Of a DNA stretch of 64,000 nt, positions 1-6,786 are shown piece after piece. How positions within the stretch are numbered: the stretch's first letter is position 1; the number at the start of each line of letters is the position of its first letter. The notes beneath the pieces are model-generated. The model was not told the DNA's origin. It worked only from the letters and a program-made list of their open reading frames with translations, and searched no databases. The stretch is taken from positions 1-64,000 of the forward strand of contig CAZBED010000012.1 in assembly GCA_964490845.1 (NCBI GenBank), read 5' to 3'. The position numbers and the translations under genes are program-made. Source of the stretch: JADJSS01 sp964490845 (GTDB lineage Bacteria; Bacteroidota; Bacteroidia; Chitinophagales; JADIYW01).

Positions 1-67
1 CTAAAAAACAGCAGACGCTATCCGCTTTATTTTAAGTAGTTGCGCAACAGCTACCGCTGTTAGGTGC
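1..67 (-). repeat. attC-like recombination site, cut by the window edge
   Basis: Read on the minus strand, this follows the small membrane-protein gene and begins with GCACCTAAC (67 down to 59), which fits the integron R'' consensus RYYYAAC (ACCTAAC). Next come AACAGCGGTAGC and, further on, GCGTCTGCTGTT, which can pair with it imperfectly, so the site appears to be the first part of a long palindrome whose far end lies outside the window. The 9-mer GCACCTAAC is the exact complement of the 9-mer GTTAGGTGC that opens the same module at 565-557. This is what an integron cassette requires when it circularises. Assignment as attC-like is inference from these motifs. Confidence 0.5.
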
Positions 68-533
68 TGTTGTAATTACTTTTCAAAAAATATATCAGGA
101 AAACTATATTCAACAAAAGTAATAGGTTTAAGAAACGAATGCAATCTACAGCGATGTAAATATAGTTTTGGGGCATCGTGTAAAATGGGAATAGTTTTTC
201 CCAAATAGACGCTGTTTCTAATGGATAATTATTCATGAAGGTAAAAAATAGTAGAGGAAAAGATAAAAAGACACAATGAAGGACAGCTGTCGTTTTTTTG
301 AATCTCCAATATCTATGATTTCTTAAAGCAATTATTGTTATTAGAGAATAATAGAGAATTAAGAATAGACGAAATAATTGTATAGAGATTCTAAAATTCG
401 CAAAACAGGTATCGTAGTCTAAGCAAATTTCAAAGTTGTATTCAGTCAATTCTTTTTCAGCACCAAAAGTAAGAGTTATGATTAGTGAAAGTAGTCCACT
501 TAAAATAAATATATAAGGTATAATTCGATTCAT
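60..533 (-). CDS. Small integral membrane protein of unknown function (cassette gene)
   Basis: A 157-residue protein I do not recognise. It has about four hydrophobic segments (roughly residues 5-24, 50-70, 82-100 and 125-150), a loop with two cysteines after the first segment, and a short basic tail. No catalytic motif is visible. The gene fills almost all of a module bounded by the palindrome at 557-651 and the partial one at 1-67, with its stop codon only a few bases from the palindrome. This packing is typical of integron cassettes. It runs in the same direction as the neighbouring module gene and the recombinase. The module has no obvious promoter of its own. Function cannot be guessed; membrane proteins of this size are common cassette cargo. 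Confidence 0.6.
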   Translation of the reverse strand: MNRIIPYIFILSGLLSLIITLTFGAEKELTEYNFEICLDYDTCFANFRISIQLFRLFLILYYSLITIIALRNHRYWRFKKTTAVLHCVFLSFPLLFFTFMNNYPLETASIWEKLFPFYTMPQNYIYIAVDCIRFLNLLLLLNIVFLIYFLKSNYNST

Positions 534-556
534 TTTAACGGTTGTTGTTCACAATA

Positions 557-651
557 GCACCTAACGTCAGGCAGCTTTGTGAAGTGAGTTGAAGCCGATG
601 AACTATATTTTAAGAAGGTCAACTCATTTCACAAAACTGCCAGTTGTGTGC
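557..651 (-). repeat. attC-like 95-bp imperfect palindrome between modules
   Basis: Outer arms GCACCTAAC (557-565) and GTTGTGTGC (643-651) enclose GGCAG/CTGCC. Inside lies a 17-bp stem, TTTGTGAAGTGAGTTGA (576-592) against 619-635, with a single mismatch and a 26-nt loop. Read on the minus strand the site ends in GTTAGGT, which matches the GTTRRRY insertion core exactly; its other end, CACACAAC, is a looser match. It separates the module holding the 157-aa membrane protein from the gene-poor module. The length, the two paired arms and the cores are those of an attC site. A transcription terminator is unlikely because the arms are so long and there is no U-tract. Confidence 0.6.
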
Positions 652-992
652 TGTTTTAGTTTATGCAATTTACTAAAACAGTCTCAGTTTTAAAGCTACC
701 CGCACTGCAAAACATTAAGATACAAATTATTGTCGCTAATCTAACCTGATTGGCGCTGTCATTTTATCGTGAAAACGCATTTTATCAAAACGATAAGTTA
801 CACCTCAAATATTGTTTTTCAATTTTTTTTCGGGTAACTTTGCTGAGTATTGTAAGCGTCTCACGCTTTAAAGAGTACACTCTTCCCGCGATTCGTCGCC
901 AATACTCAAGCCCAAAAATCTTTCAGCTTTTTGTATCGTTTTGCTCCAAATCAAACTAACTGTTTTCATTGTTTTGCAGTGGCTTTAAAATT
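652..992 (-). other. Module without a convincing protein gene
   Basis: This stretch lies between two attC-like palindromes. The only minus-strand reading frame of note runs from ATG at 969 to a stop at 868 (33 codons, MKTVSLIWSK start) with no recognisable product. A plus-strand frame at 750-959 is antisense and has no support. The middle holds the cloverleaf at 845-907. Sequences near both ends form an imperfect inverted repeat: AGTTTTAAAGC plus ACTGCAAAACATT at 686-715, and their complement at 967-994. The module may carry a structured RNA, a promoter, or a decayed gene. Which of these is unknown. Confidence 0.45.
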
Positions 993-994
993 GC
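686..994. repeat. Imperfect inverted repeat flanking the cloverleaf
   Basis: The arms are at 686-715 and 967-994. They share TTTTAAAGC and ACTGCAAAACA in the same order on opposite strands; the left arm carries about five extra bases (within TACCCGC) between the two blocks. They lie just inside the ends of the gene-poor module, about 250 bp apart. They could mark an inverted insertion inside the module or paired outward promoters. Confidence 0.45.
845..907. other. 63-nt cloverleaf-forming element (possible structured RNA)
   Basis: Nearly every base is paired. The closing stem GAGTATTG (845-852) with CAATACTC (900-907) is perfect over 8 bp. Inside it are three consecutive hairpins: AAGCGT-CTC-ACGCTT (854-868, 6 bp), AAGAG-TACA-CTCTT (871-884, 5 bp, closable to 6) and GCGA-TTCG-TCGC (888-899, 4 bp with a TTCG loop). 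Only six bases lie outside the stems. It is far shorter than a tRNA and has no T-loop or CCA end. Strand and function are unknown, and a DNA-level role such as a single-strand recombinase or replication signal is equally possible. Confidence 0.55.
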
Positions 995-1127
995 ACACCA
1001 ACGGTTGCGGCCCGGCGACAGTGGCGAGTTTCGCAGCCTGAAGTTTAAATTTAGTGAAAAGATTTTAAGAATAGAGAAGTTAAATTAAGAATAATGCAGC
1101 CATTGCGCCGTGGCCGCTGTTAGCTGC
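993..1127 (-). repeat. attC-like palindrome between modules
   Basis: Left arm GCACACCAAC (993-1002), GCGGCC (1007-1012), CGGCG (1013-1017) and AGTGGC pair, with small bulges, to GCCATT, CGCCG (1106-1110), GGCCGC (1112-1117) and GTTAGCTGC (1119-1127). The centre is an AT-rich loop. On the minus strand the site begins with GCAGCTAAC, just after the stop of the 86-aa gene. It is GC-rich compared with its surroundings, and it is the second complete palindrome in the array. The core GTTAGCT departs from GTTRRRY at one base. Confidence 0.55.
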
Positions 1128-1151
1128 TGACTGCCAAGAAAATGAGAAGTT

Positions 1152-1412
1152 TTACTCTTCATTTCTTTTCATGGTTTCGAACTTATTTTTTTCTTTTTTG
1201 TATAGTTTCTTTACCCAAAATGAAAAAAATATGAAAAAAATTCCGAGTCCTATGGTTCCAAATCCTTCAATCGAATTATAATTTACATTTCCGACTCGGC
1301 CATAAGTATTTCCACTTGTTACAGAATTTGAAATTTTTAGAAATATTCCTATTCCTGTTATGATTAAGCCTATAACAAGGCAAAGCGCATAAAAATTTTT
1401 CATTGATTTCAT
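1152..1412 (-). CDS. Small two-helix membrane protein of unknown function (cassette gene)
   Basis: An 86-residue protein with two hydrophobic helices (about residues 6-27 and 50-70), a Ser/Gly/Asn-rich linker and a strongly charged C-terminal tail (KKLYKKEKNKFE). It resembles the many small membrane proteins found as cassette cargo but I cannot name a family. It is the module next to the recombinase, about 40 bp inside the boundary GTTAGCTGC at 1459-1451, and its stop lies about 25 bp before the palindrome at 1127. It is transcribed in the same direction as the recombinase, so readthrough is possible, although a strong hairpin lies between the two genes. Confidence 0.6.
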   Translation of the reverse strand: MKSMKNFYALCLVIGLIITGIGIFLKISNSVTSGNTYGRVGNVNYNSIEGFGTIGLGIFFIFFSFWVKKLYKKEKNKFETMKRNEE

Positions 1413-1450
1413 TTCCTACTCTTATTTTTAAGTAACTGTCAATGCAGGTT

Positions 1451-1512
1451 GCAGCTAACTTGTTTATACCCGCACCTTTGGTGCGGGTATATGCCTATTT
1501 TGGCTGTATACC
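1451..1512. other. Recombinase-cassette junction with strong hairpin (attI-like region or terminator)
   Basis: GCAGCTAAC (1451-1459) is the first module boundary next to the recombinase. Immediately beyond it is a perfect hairpin, ATACCCGCACC-TTT-GGTGCGGGTAT (1466-1490). Overlapping this, GGGTATA (1485-1491) can pair with TATACCC (1506-1512). There is no long U-tract after the hairpin on the minus strand, so a simple intrinsic terminator is only one option. By position this is where an attI-type attachment site would lie. That role is inferred from position alone. Confidence 0.4.
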
Positions 1513-1550
1513 CGTACTTTTAGTTCGGTTTATTCAAATATACACATTCT

Positions 1551-2447
1551 TTATAGATAATCAAAAGGCGAAATAATATTTTGAATACTTTTAGTACTTA
1601 CGTGTGTGTATATTTCAGTGGTCTTGCTGCTACTATGTCCCAATATTTCCTGTATGTACCGAAGGTCAGTTCCATTTTCTAATAAATGGGTAGCATAACT
1701 ATGTCGCAGCCAGTGAAGGCTTACCGATTTTCGGATGCCTGCCTTTTCTACAGCTTGCTTTAATACCTTTTGTAAACTTCGCTCATCATAGGGCATACCT
1801 GCTTGCTGCCCTTCAAATAGGTACGTACGGGGATTGCAAGCCTTGTAATAGGTTCTTAATAGGCTTATGGTCTTTTCTCCAAGTGGTGCAATGCGATCTT
1901 TTTTACCTTTGGATTGTTTTATGAGGAGGATTTTTCTTTGGCTATCTACATGTTCCGGCTTTAACCTCAGTATTTCGCCACATCGTAGTCCGCAACTATA
2001 TATCAGAGATAACATTGCCTTATGTTTTATATTCTTAGGTGCGTTTAATATTTCTTTCACTTCTTCTTTACTCAATACATTTGGCAATACTTTCTCTCGT
2101 TTCGGCCGATGTATCAGTTCCTCATTCATCACTTTGTTTTCTACCGTCCTGAAAAACAATTTCACTGCATTCACTATCTGGTTCTGGTACGATGCGGATA
2201 GTTTGTTCTTTAAAATGAAATCGTTATTGTAAGTGATAAGGTCTTCATTCGTAATTTCCTCAATGGGTTTGTTATTGAAAAAAAGTAAAAATGATTTCAA
2301 GGCATCGGTATATGTTTTTATCGTATTGTCGCTGTAGCGTTTGGATTTAAGCCGCCGGCTGAATCGTTCGGCTTTTGCGGCTTTGTCTGCCGCCAGAACT
2401 GTATTTTCCAGTTTAAACCGTACTCGGTTTTCTTCCGTATTCGGCAA
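1551..2447 (-). CDS. Xer/phage-type tyrosine recombinase, N-terminally interrupted
   Basis: The 298 residues contain a SAM-like core-binding domain (about 25-115) and a catalytic domain with the tyrosine-recombinase set: Arg in CGLRCGEIL, the HWLRHSYATHLL block, the following His in ILGHSS, and Tyr in EIYTHVS. The extra region that marks integron IntI enzymes is not present; it looks like a XerC/D-type Bacteroidota integrase. The start used here is TTG at 2447, but coding similarity clearly continues upstream in frame (YFEKRKDW, ARWSYTLGAWHLP) to ATG at 2585, and an in-frame TAG at 2577-2579 interrupts it as codon 3. The gene may be a recent pseudogene, rely on readthrough, or start internally. 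It runs toward the cassette modules and may mobilise them. Confidence 0.8.
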   Translation of the reverse strand: MPNTEENRVRFKLENTVLAADKAAKAERFSRRLKSKRYSDNTIKTYTDALKSFLLFFNNKPIEEITNEDLITYNNDFILKNKLSASYQNQIVNAVKLFFRTVENKVMNEELIHRPKREKVLPNVLSKEEVKEILNAPKNIKHKAMLSLIYSCGLRCGEILRLKPEHVDSQRKILLIKQSKGKKDRIAPLGEKTISLLRTYYKACNPRTYLFEGQQAGMPYDERSLQKVLKQAVEKAGIRKSVSLHWLRHSYATHLLENGTDLRYIQEILGHSSSKTTEIYTHVSTKSIQNIISPFDYL

Positions 2448-2655
2448 ATGCCAGGCTCCTAATGTATAACTCCATCTGGCATCGTCCAGTTTTTTGATGC
2501 GTGCAATCCAATCTTTCCGTTTCTCGAAATAAACGGCAATTCTGCTTTCGTGCTTATATTTTACGATTTTTACCTGCTAATTCATGGGGATGCTTTTGTT
2601 ATATAGATACAAAAACAGTACAAATTCCATAAAAAATAACGAAAAAAATTTCCAG

Positions 2656-3141
2656 CTACAAGAAATCCGCGTCGAAGTGCAGAGGAAGCAGGTCTTTGAT
2701 GGTCTTGAACACATAGACAGGCCCGGTTTCACCCATCAGGATGACTTCAATATCCTGTCGATGTTTGCATTCAGCTTCAAAGATGGTTTGCCGGCAAATG
2801 CCACAAGGAGCCGCCGGGGTCTTGACAGGATTGTGTAGGCTGCTGCAGGTTATTGCAATAGCTTTTATTTTTTCATGAGAAGCCAGCGAAGCGGCGGCGC
2901 TCAGCGCTGTGCGTTCCGCACAAAACCCAATCGGGTAGGAGGCGTTCTCCTGATTGCTGCCGTGGATGATGGTTCCGTTGTTGAGTAGCAATGCCGCGCC
3001 CACATTAAAATTGGAATACGGCGCATAGCTGCCTTCCTTTGCCTTTCGTGCCTCCTCAATCAGGAGTTTATAATTATCGGGCAACTCCTCCCAGGAGGGA
3101 ATAGAGATATAATTGATTTCAAATTTCAAGTGTTCCTTCAT
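2656..3141 (-). CDS. cdd: Cytidine deaminase
   Basis: Hydrolytic deamination of cytidine/deoxycytidine to uridine/deoxyuridine in pyrimidine salvage. The zinc site is plain: Cys74-Ala-Glu76 in FCAERTAL, with Glu as proton shuttle, and Cys113/Cys116 in PCGICRQ. The substrate-binding stretch SNFNVGAAL is at 43-51. At 161 residues it is slightly longer than the usual homotetrameric enzyme because of an N-terminal extension of about 25 residues. Its start overlaps the end of the NUDIX gene by 23 bp, so it is the last gene of the minus-strand operon and probably translationally coupled. Identification is secure. Confidence 0.95.
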   Translation of the reverse strand: MKEHLKFEINYISIPSWEELPDNYKLLIEEARKAKEGSYAPYSNFNVGAALLLNNGTIIHGSNQENASYPIGFCAERTALSAAASLASHEKIKAIAITCSSLHNPVKTPAAPCGICRQTIFEAECKHRQDIEVILMGETGPVYVFKTIKDLLPLHFDADFL

Positions 3142-3685
3142 CGATTAATATTTTCAATTTTAATAACGCAATCACCGAAATGGCATCTTTGATGGTTCCG
3201 TCCATCGCCAAAGCTATAGCTTCTTTTAAAGATAGTTTTTTTATTTGTAATTGTTCCGTATCGTCCGGTTCATTTGCGTCTTCCGTTAATTCCTGTGCCA
3301 CAAAAATCAGCGCCAGCTCGTCCGTCACCGAATTCGATGTATGGCTAACGGCAATCTGGGTCCATTTGTTCGCAGTCAGCCCCACTTCTTCTTTCAGTTC
3401 GCGTTGCGCCGCCTCCAGAATATCGTTTTCCAACAGACCGCCACCTTCGGGAATTTCCCAGCTGTACTCGCTGAGCGGATAGCGGTATTGTCCGACGAGC
3501 CAGGTGTTGCCTTCCTTATCTATAGGCACAATACCGATAGCGTAATTTTTCAGATGAACTTTACCGTAAATACCTTTACTTCCGCCTGGAGTCAGCACCT
3601 CTTCATGTGTTACTGTAATCCATTTATTATCGTAAACGATTTGATTGGATATGGATGTCCACGGATTTTTATTTTCGTCAATCAT
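3119..3685 (-). CDS. NUDIX hydrolase, ADP-ribose pyrophosphatase type
   Basis: A 188-residue NUDIX protein that probably splits ADP-ribose or a related nucleotide sugar into AMP and a phosphosugar. The NUDIX box lies at 82-103: GGLLEND then ILEAAQ then RELKEEVGL, with the metal-binding REL-EE core intact. The first acidic position of the classical GX5E is Asn here, or displaced by one residue. The preceding EIPEGGG is typical of ADPRase-like members. It sits 60 bp downstream of a sirtuin gene, whose reaction yields O-acyl-ADP-ribose, and overlaps cdd by 23 bp. Substrate assignment is inference from box type and neighbours. Confidence 0.85.
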   Translation of the reverse strand: MIDENKNPWTSISNQIVYDNKWITVTHEEVLTPGGSKGIYGKVHLKNYAIGIVPIDKEGNTWLVGQYRYPLSEYSWEIPEGGGLLENDILEAAQRELKEEVGLTANKWTQIAVSHTSNSVTDELALIFVAQELTEDANEPDDTEQLQIKKLSLKEAIALAMDGTIKDAISVIALLKLKILIDEGTLEI

Positions 3686-3745
3686 TTATTGTTGTAGGTT
3701 ATTGGTTATAAGGTTCTCCATTTTCCATTTTCAACTCTCACCTGC

Positions 3746-4438
3746 TTACACTTCCATCAATTTCTCTGCCAGATACTTCATTCCCACACCGGCCTTTTCC
3801 GTAATATACTCCACATTCTGTATGCCTGAAATTATTGGCTTGTTCGGGTCTATCACATATTTCGGAACGGTAAAATCAGTATAATGCACCAGGCCCGCCG
3901 CAGGATATACTACCAGTGAAGTACCAACTACGACAAAAATATCCGCTTTGCCGGCAATCTTTCCGGCCACCTCCATCATGGGTACCTGTTCTCCAAACCA
4001 AACAATATGAGGTCTTAGCTGCGAACCTTTTTCGCATTTATCTCCGACATGCAAATCTTCTTTCCATTCGTAAATGAGGTGCTCATCCAGCGTGCTGCGG
4101 ACTTTCAGCAGCTCGCCATGCAGGTGTAAAACATTTGAGGAACCTGCACGTTCATGCAAGTCGTCTACATTTTGAGTGATAATATGAACGTCATATTTCT
4201 TCTCCAGTTCCACCAGTAGTTTATGCGCATCATTCGGTTCGCACTCCATCAATTGCCTTCTCCGCTGGTTGTAAAAATCCAGTACCAGTTCGCGGTTACG
4301 TTGCCACGCTTCAAAAGTTGCCACATCTTCTATGCGGTGATTTTCCCACAAGCCGTCACTGTCGCGGAATGTCTTGATGCCGCTTTCCGCGCTGATTCCG
4401 GCACCGGTGAGTACTACTATTTTCTTCTTTTCAGGCAT
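3746..4438 (-). CDS. cobB: Sir2-family NAD-dependent protein deacylase (class III)
   Basis: Removes acyl groups from protein lysines using NAD, giving nicotinamide and O-acyl-ADP-ribose. Visible motifs are GAGISAESG at 12-20, FRDSDGLW, TQNVDDLHERAG at 88-99 and the catalytic His107 in HLHGEL. Tyr56 and Arg59 in DFYNQR match the pair that makes E. coli CobB and SIRT5 accept succinyl/malonyl-lysine, so desuccinylase activity is likely. The zinc-ribbon cysteines are mostly gone: only Cys135 remains in that region, and Ser115 stands where the first Cys is expected. The start overlaps nnr by 8 bp. It belongs to an operon with other NAD-related genes. Confidence 0.92.
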   Translation of the reverse strand: MPEKKKIVVLTGAGISAESGIKTFRDSDGLWENHRIEDVATFEAWQRNRELVLDFYNQRRRQLMECEPNDAHKLLVELEKKYDVHIITQNVDDLHERAGSSNVLHLHGELLKVRSTLDEHLIYEWKEDLHVGDKCEKGSQLRPHIVWFGEQVPMMEVAGKIAGKADIFVVVGTSLVVYPAAGLVHYTDFTVPKYVIDPNKPIISGIQNVEYITEKAGVGMKYLAEKLMEV

Positions 4439-5957
4439 TTTTAATATGGTGCAGAATCATAAATGCATCCCCAAGATGTTTGGTGATGTCGGAAGCAATA
4501 ATGCTTTCTATACTTTGTGTTCGAAGTGCGCAGTCACCCGCCAGTCCGTGTATATAGGCGCCCAGCAGTGCACATTCCAGTGGTGAATACTGTTGTGCCA
4601 GAAGGCCGGCAAGTATACCAGTAAGTACATCGCCACTTCCACCGGTTGCCATGCCCGGATTTCCTGTGGAGTTGAAATAGAGGTCGCCATTTATATCAGA
4701 AATGCTGGTATGTGCACCTTTCAGCACCACGATTACTTTATATTTTTTGGAAAAATGTTGTTGTAATTGCAGTCGCTCAAAATCGTTTTTCCATTTCCCC
4801 GCCAGTCGTTCAAATTCTTTTGGATGTGGTGTCAGAATCGTATTTGCCAGCAGTAATTGTAAGAGTATTTTGTTTTTTGAAAGAATGTTTAATCCATCCG
4901 CATCAATGATAAGTGGGGCAGTGTTTCTTTTCAGAAAAGACACAAATGCTTTTTGTGTCAGTGGGTTTTCACCTAATCCCGGACCGATGGCAACTGCATT
5001 GTATTTTTTAGTATCCGGGATGGAAGAAATACATAAGTTATTTTTGTCCGTTTCACACATGGCTTCTGCAAAGGCAGACTGAAAGATAGCATAACCACAT
5101 TTCGGGATATGTGCGGTGACCAGTCCGGCGCCGCTGCGCTGACAGGCGTTTGTGGCTAACAGTGCTGCACCCATCTTACCATAACTACCGGCAATAATCA
5201 GGGCATGGCCGTAAATGCCTTTGTGAGAAAATTTTGAACGGGCATGTAACACCTGTTGAATATCGGTCTGTTCTAAAAAATAAAACGAAGTCTGGACTTT
5301 ATCGATGTATGCCTGATGTAATCCGATATCAAGGATGGAAAATTCCGGAACATACCTTCCGTTTTCCGGTAGCAGGAAAGCTAATTTTGGAAACTGAAAG
5401 GTATAGCATTTTGTAGATTGTATGGCTATGCCGTCGGTGTGTTGGTCGGCAAATAATCCACTTGGAATATCAACGGAAACCACCTTCCCGAATCTCTTTT
5501 CGTTCAGTTTTTGTATAACATCAAAATACAGGCTGCCTTTTTGTACAGGTTGGTTTAATCCGCTGCCGAAAATGGCATCGATGAGGATGGCATCCTGCGG
5601 CAAGGTGTCAATAAAATCAATGTCTTTGATGTAATGAATACAATGACGGTATTTTTTATCAAGGCGTTTAAGGTTTTTTTGATAATCTTCCGAAGACTTT
5701 TTATTATCAAAGATATAAACGGTGACTCGGTGTTGTTGTTGAAGCAACAGGCGAGCGATTGCCAGCCCGTCACCACCGTTGTTGCCATTGCCGCAAAAGA
5801 TATATATAGGAAGTGGGTTGTCCGTAAAATCATTTTCCAACTGACGAACGAAAGCCAGCGAAGCTCTTTCCATCAAATCAACGGAAGTGACGGGTTCGTG
5901 CTGAATCGTATAGGTATCGGCATCCCGTATTTGTTCTGTATTCAGTACTTTCATCAT
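4431..5957 (-). CDS. nnr: Bifunctional NAD(P)H-hydrate epimerase / ADP-dependent dehydratase
   Basis: Repairs hydrated NADH/NADPH (NADHX/NADPHX). The N-terminal half (about 1-215) is the epimerase, with the phosphate-binding stretch GNGNNGGDGLAIA at 56-68. The C-terminal half (about 230-505) is the ribokinase-like dehydratase, with GGSGDVLTGILAG and TPHPKEFERL. Length of 508 matches the usual fused form. The start overlaps the NlpC/P60 gene by 4 bp and the end overlaps the sirtuin gene by 8 bp, so the three are co-translated. The first two codons are both ATG. Confidence 0.95.
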   Translation of the reverse strand: MMKVLNTEQIRDADTYTIQHEPVTSVDLMERASLAFVRQLENDFTDNPLPIYIFCGNGNNGGDGLAIARLLLQQQHRVTVYIFDNKKSSEDYQKNLKRLDKKYRHCIHYIKDIDFIDTLPQDAILIDAIFGSGLNQPVQKGSLYFDVIQKLNEKRFGKVVSVDIPSGLFADQHTDGIAIQSTKCYTFQFPKLAFLLPENGRYVPEFSILDIGLHQAYIDKVQTSFYFLEQTDIQQVLHARSKFSHKGIYGHALIIAGSYGKMGAALLATNACQRSGAGLVTAHIPKCGYAIFQSAFAEAMCETDKNNLCISSIPDTKKYNAVAIGPGLGENPLTQKAFVSFLKRNTAPLIIDADGLNILSKNKILLQLLLANTILTPHPKEFERLAGKWKNDFERLQLQQHFSKKYKVIVVLKGAHTSISDINGDLYFNSTGNPGMATGGSGDVLTGILAGLLAQQYSPLECALLGAYIHGLAGDCALRTQSIESIIASDITKHLGDAFMILHHIKNA

Positions 5958-6649
5958 CGTACTATTCTTTTGATGGTGTGCAGCTGGTGTGAATAGGTAT
6001 TTGTATCTGCATTTAAAATACCCTGTTCATCGAGTTTGTCGATTCTCACATTTCCGGACGCGTGAATGATGCTGATCTTATTTTTTTCTTTGATAACGAT
6101 ACCTACGTGTATCACTTTTCCTTCCGCATTGTGAAAGAATGCAAGGTCATTGGAAACAGTATCTGTAAATTTTATTTTTTTCCCCTGTGTGGCCTGCTGC
6201 CAGGCGTCGCGACGGAGCGAAATACCATGCACTCTAAATACCACTTGTACGAAGCCCGAGCAGTCAATTCCCATAAAGGTTCGCCCGCCCCATAAATACG
6301 GACTGTTCAGCAACAGTAACGCGGTTTTTAAGAGGGTACGATTTACAGGTTTTTGCGTCTCTACTACAGACCCCATTGGTATTGTCAAGGTTTTCCCTGC
6401 ACATTTTATTTTTTCAACTACTGAGGTGACAACAGATACACTTCTTTTATTTTTTGTTTTTGTCGATACATATTGTTTGTTGTCAATCCAGCCTTCATAC
6501 TGGTCGTGATGCAGTTTTATTTTGCTCCACTTTTCGGTTCGCTCTACTATGTCAAATGTTTCCCCGAACAATACCTGATTGACCATTTCCGCTTTGTCAG
6601 AAGGTGTCGCACGCATAGGAATAACCGAGAGTTGAACAATACCTGTCAT
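5954..6649 (-). CDS. NlpC/P60 peptidase with SH3-like domains
   Basis: A 231-residue predicted gamma-D-glutamyl-diamino-acid endopeptidase acting on peptidoglycan peptides. Residues 1-60 form a bacterial SH3 domain (VLFGETFDIVER, GWIDNK), followed by a second weaker SH3-like stretch. The NlpC/P60 domain (about 105-231) has the catalytic set Cys130 in GIDCSGF, His181 in VIHVGIV and His196 in IIHASG. No signal peptide is visible, so it may work on imported wall fragments in the cytoplasm, like YkfC-type recycling enzymes. It is the first gene of the operon leading into nnr, cobB, NUDIX and cdd. The promoter must lie in the roughly 130 bp before 6786. Confidence 0.88.
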   Translation of the reverse strand: MTGIVQLSVIPMRATPSDKAEMVNQVLFGETFDIVERTEKWSKIKLHHDQYEGWIDNKQYVSTKTKNKRSVSVVTSVVEKIKCAGKTLTIPMGSVVETQKPVNRTLLKTALLLLNSPYLWGGRTFMGIDCSGFVQVVFRVHGISLRRDAWQQATQGKKIKFTDTVSNDLAFFHNAEGKVIHVGIVIKEKNKISIIHASGNVRIDKLDEQGILNADTNTYSHQLHTIKRIVR

Positions 6650-6786
6650 AGTTAAAATGTTAAAAAAGGGTACTTTAATTGCCTTATATCAAAAAATGAA
6701 CGTTTTCGCCTGAAAATTACAAATAATCTCTTGACTATACGACAAATCCTACTTAATATTGTAATAACATAAAAACCCCATGACCC

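Noticed and set aside
845..907. Cloverleaf as a tRNA gene
   Set aside because: Too short, with no anticodon arm of 5 bp and 7-nt loop, no T-loop sequence and no CCA.
750..959. 69-codon plus-strand frame in the gene-poor module
   Set aside because: It runs against the direction of the array, has no recognisable domain, and consists largely of the sequence that forms the cloverleaf.
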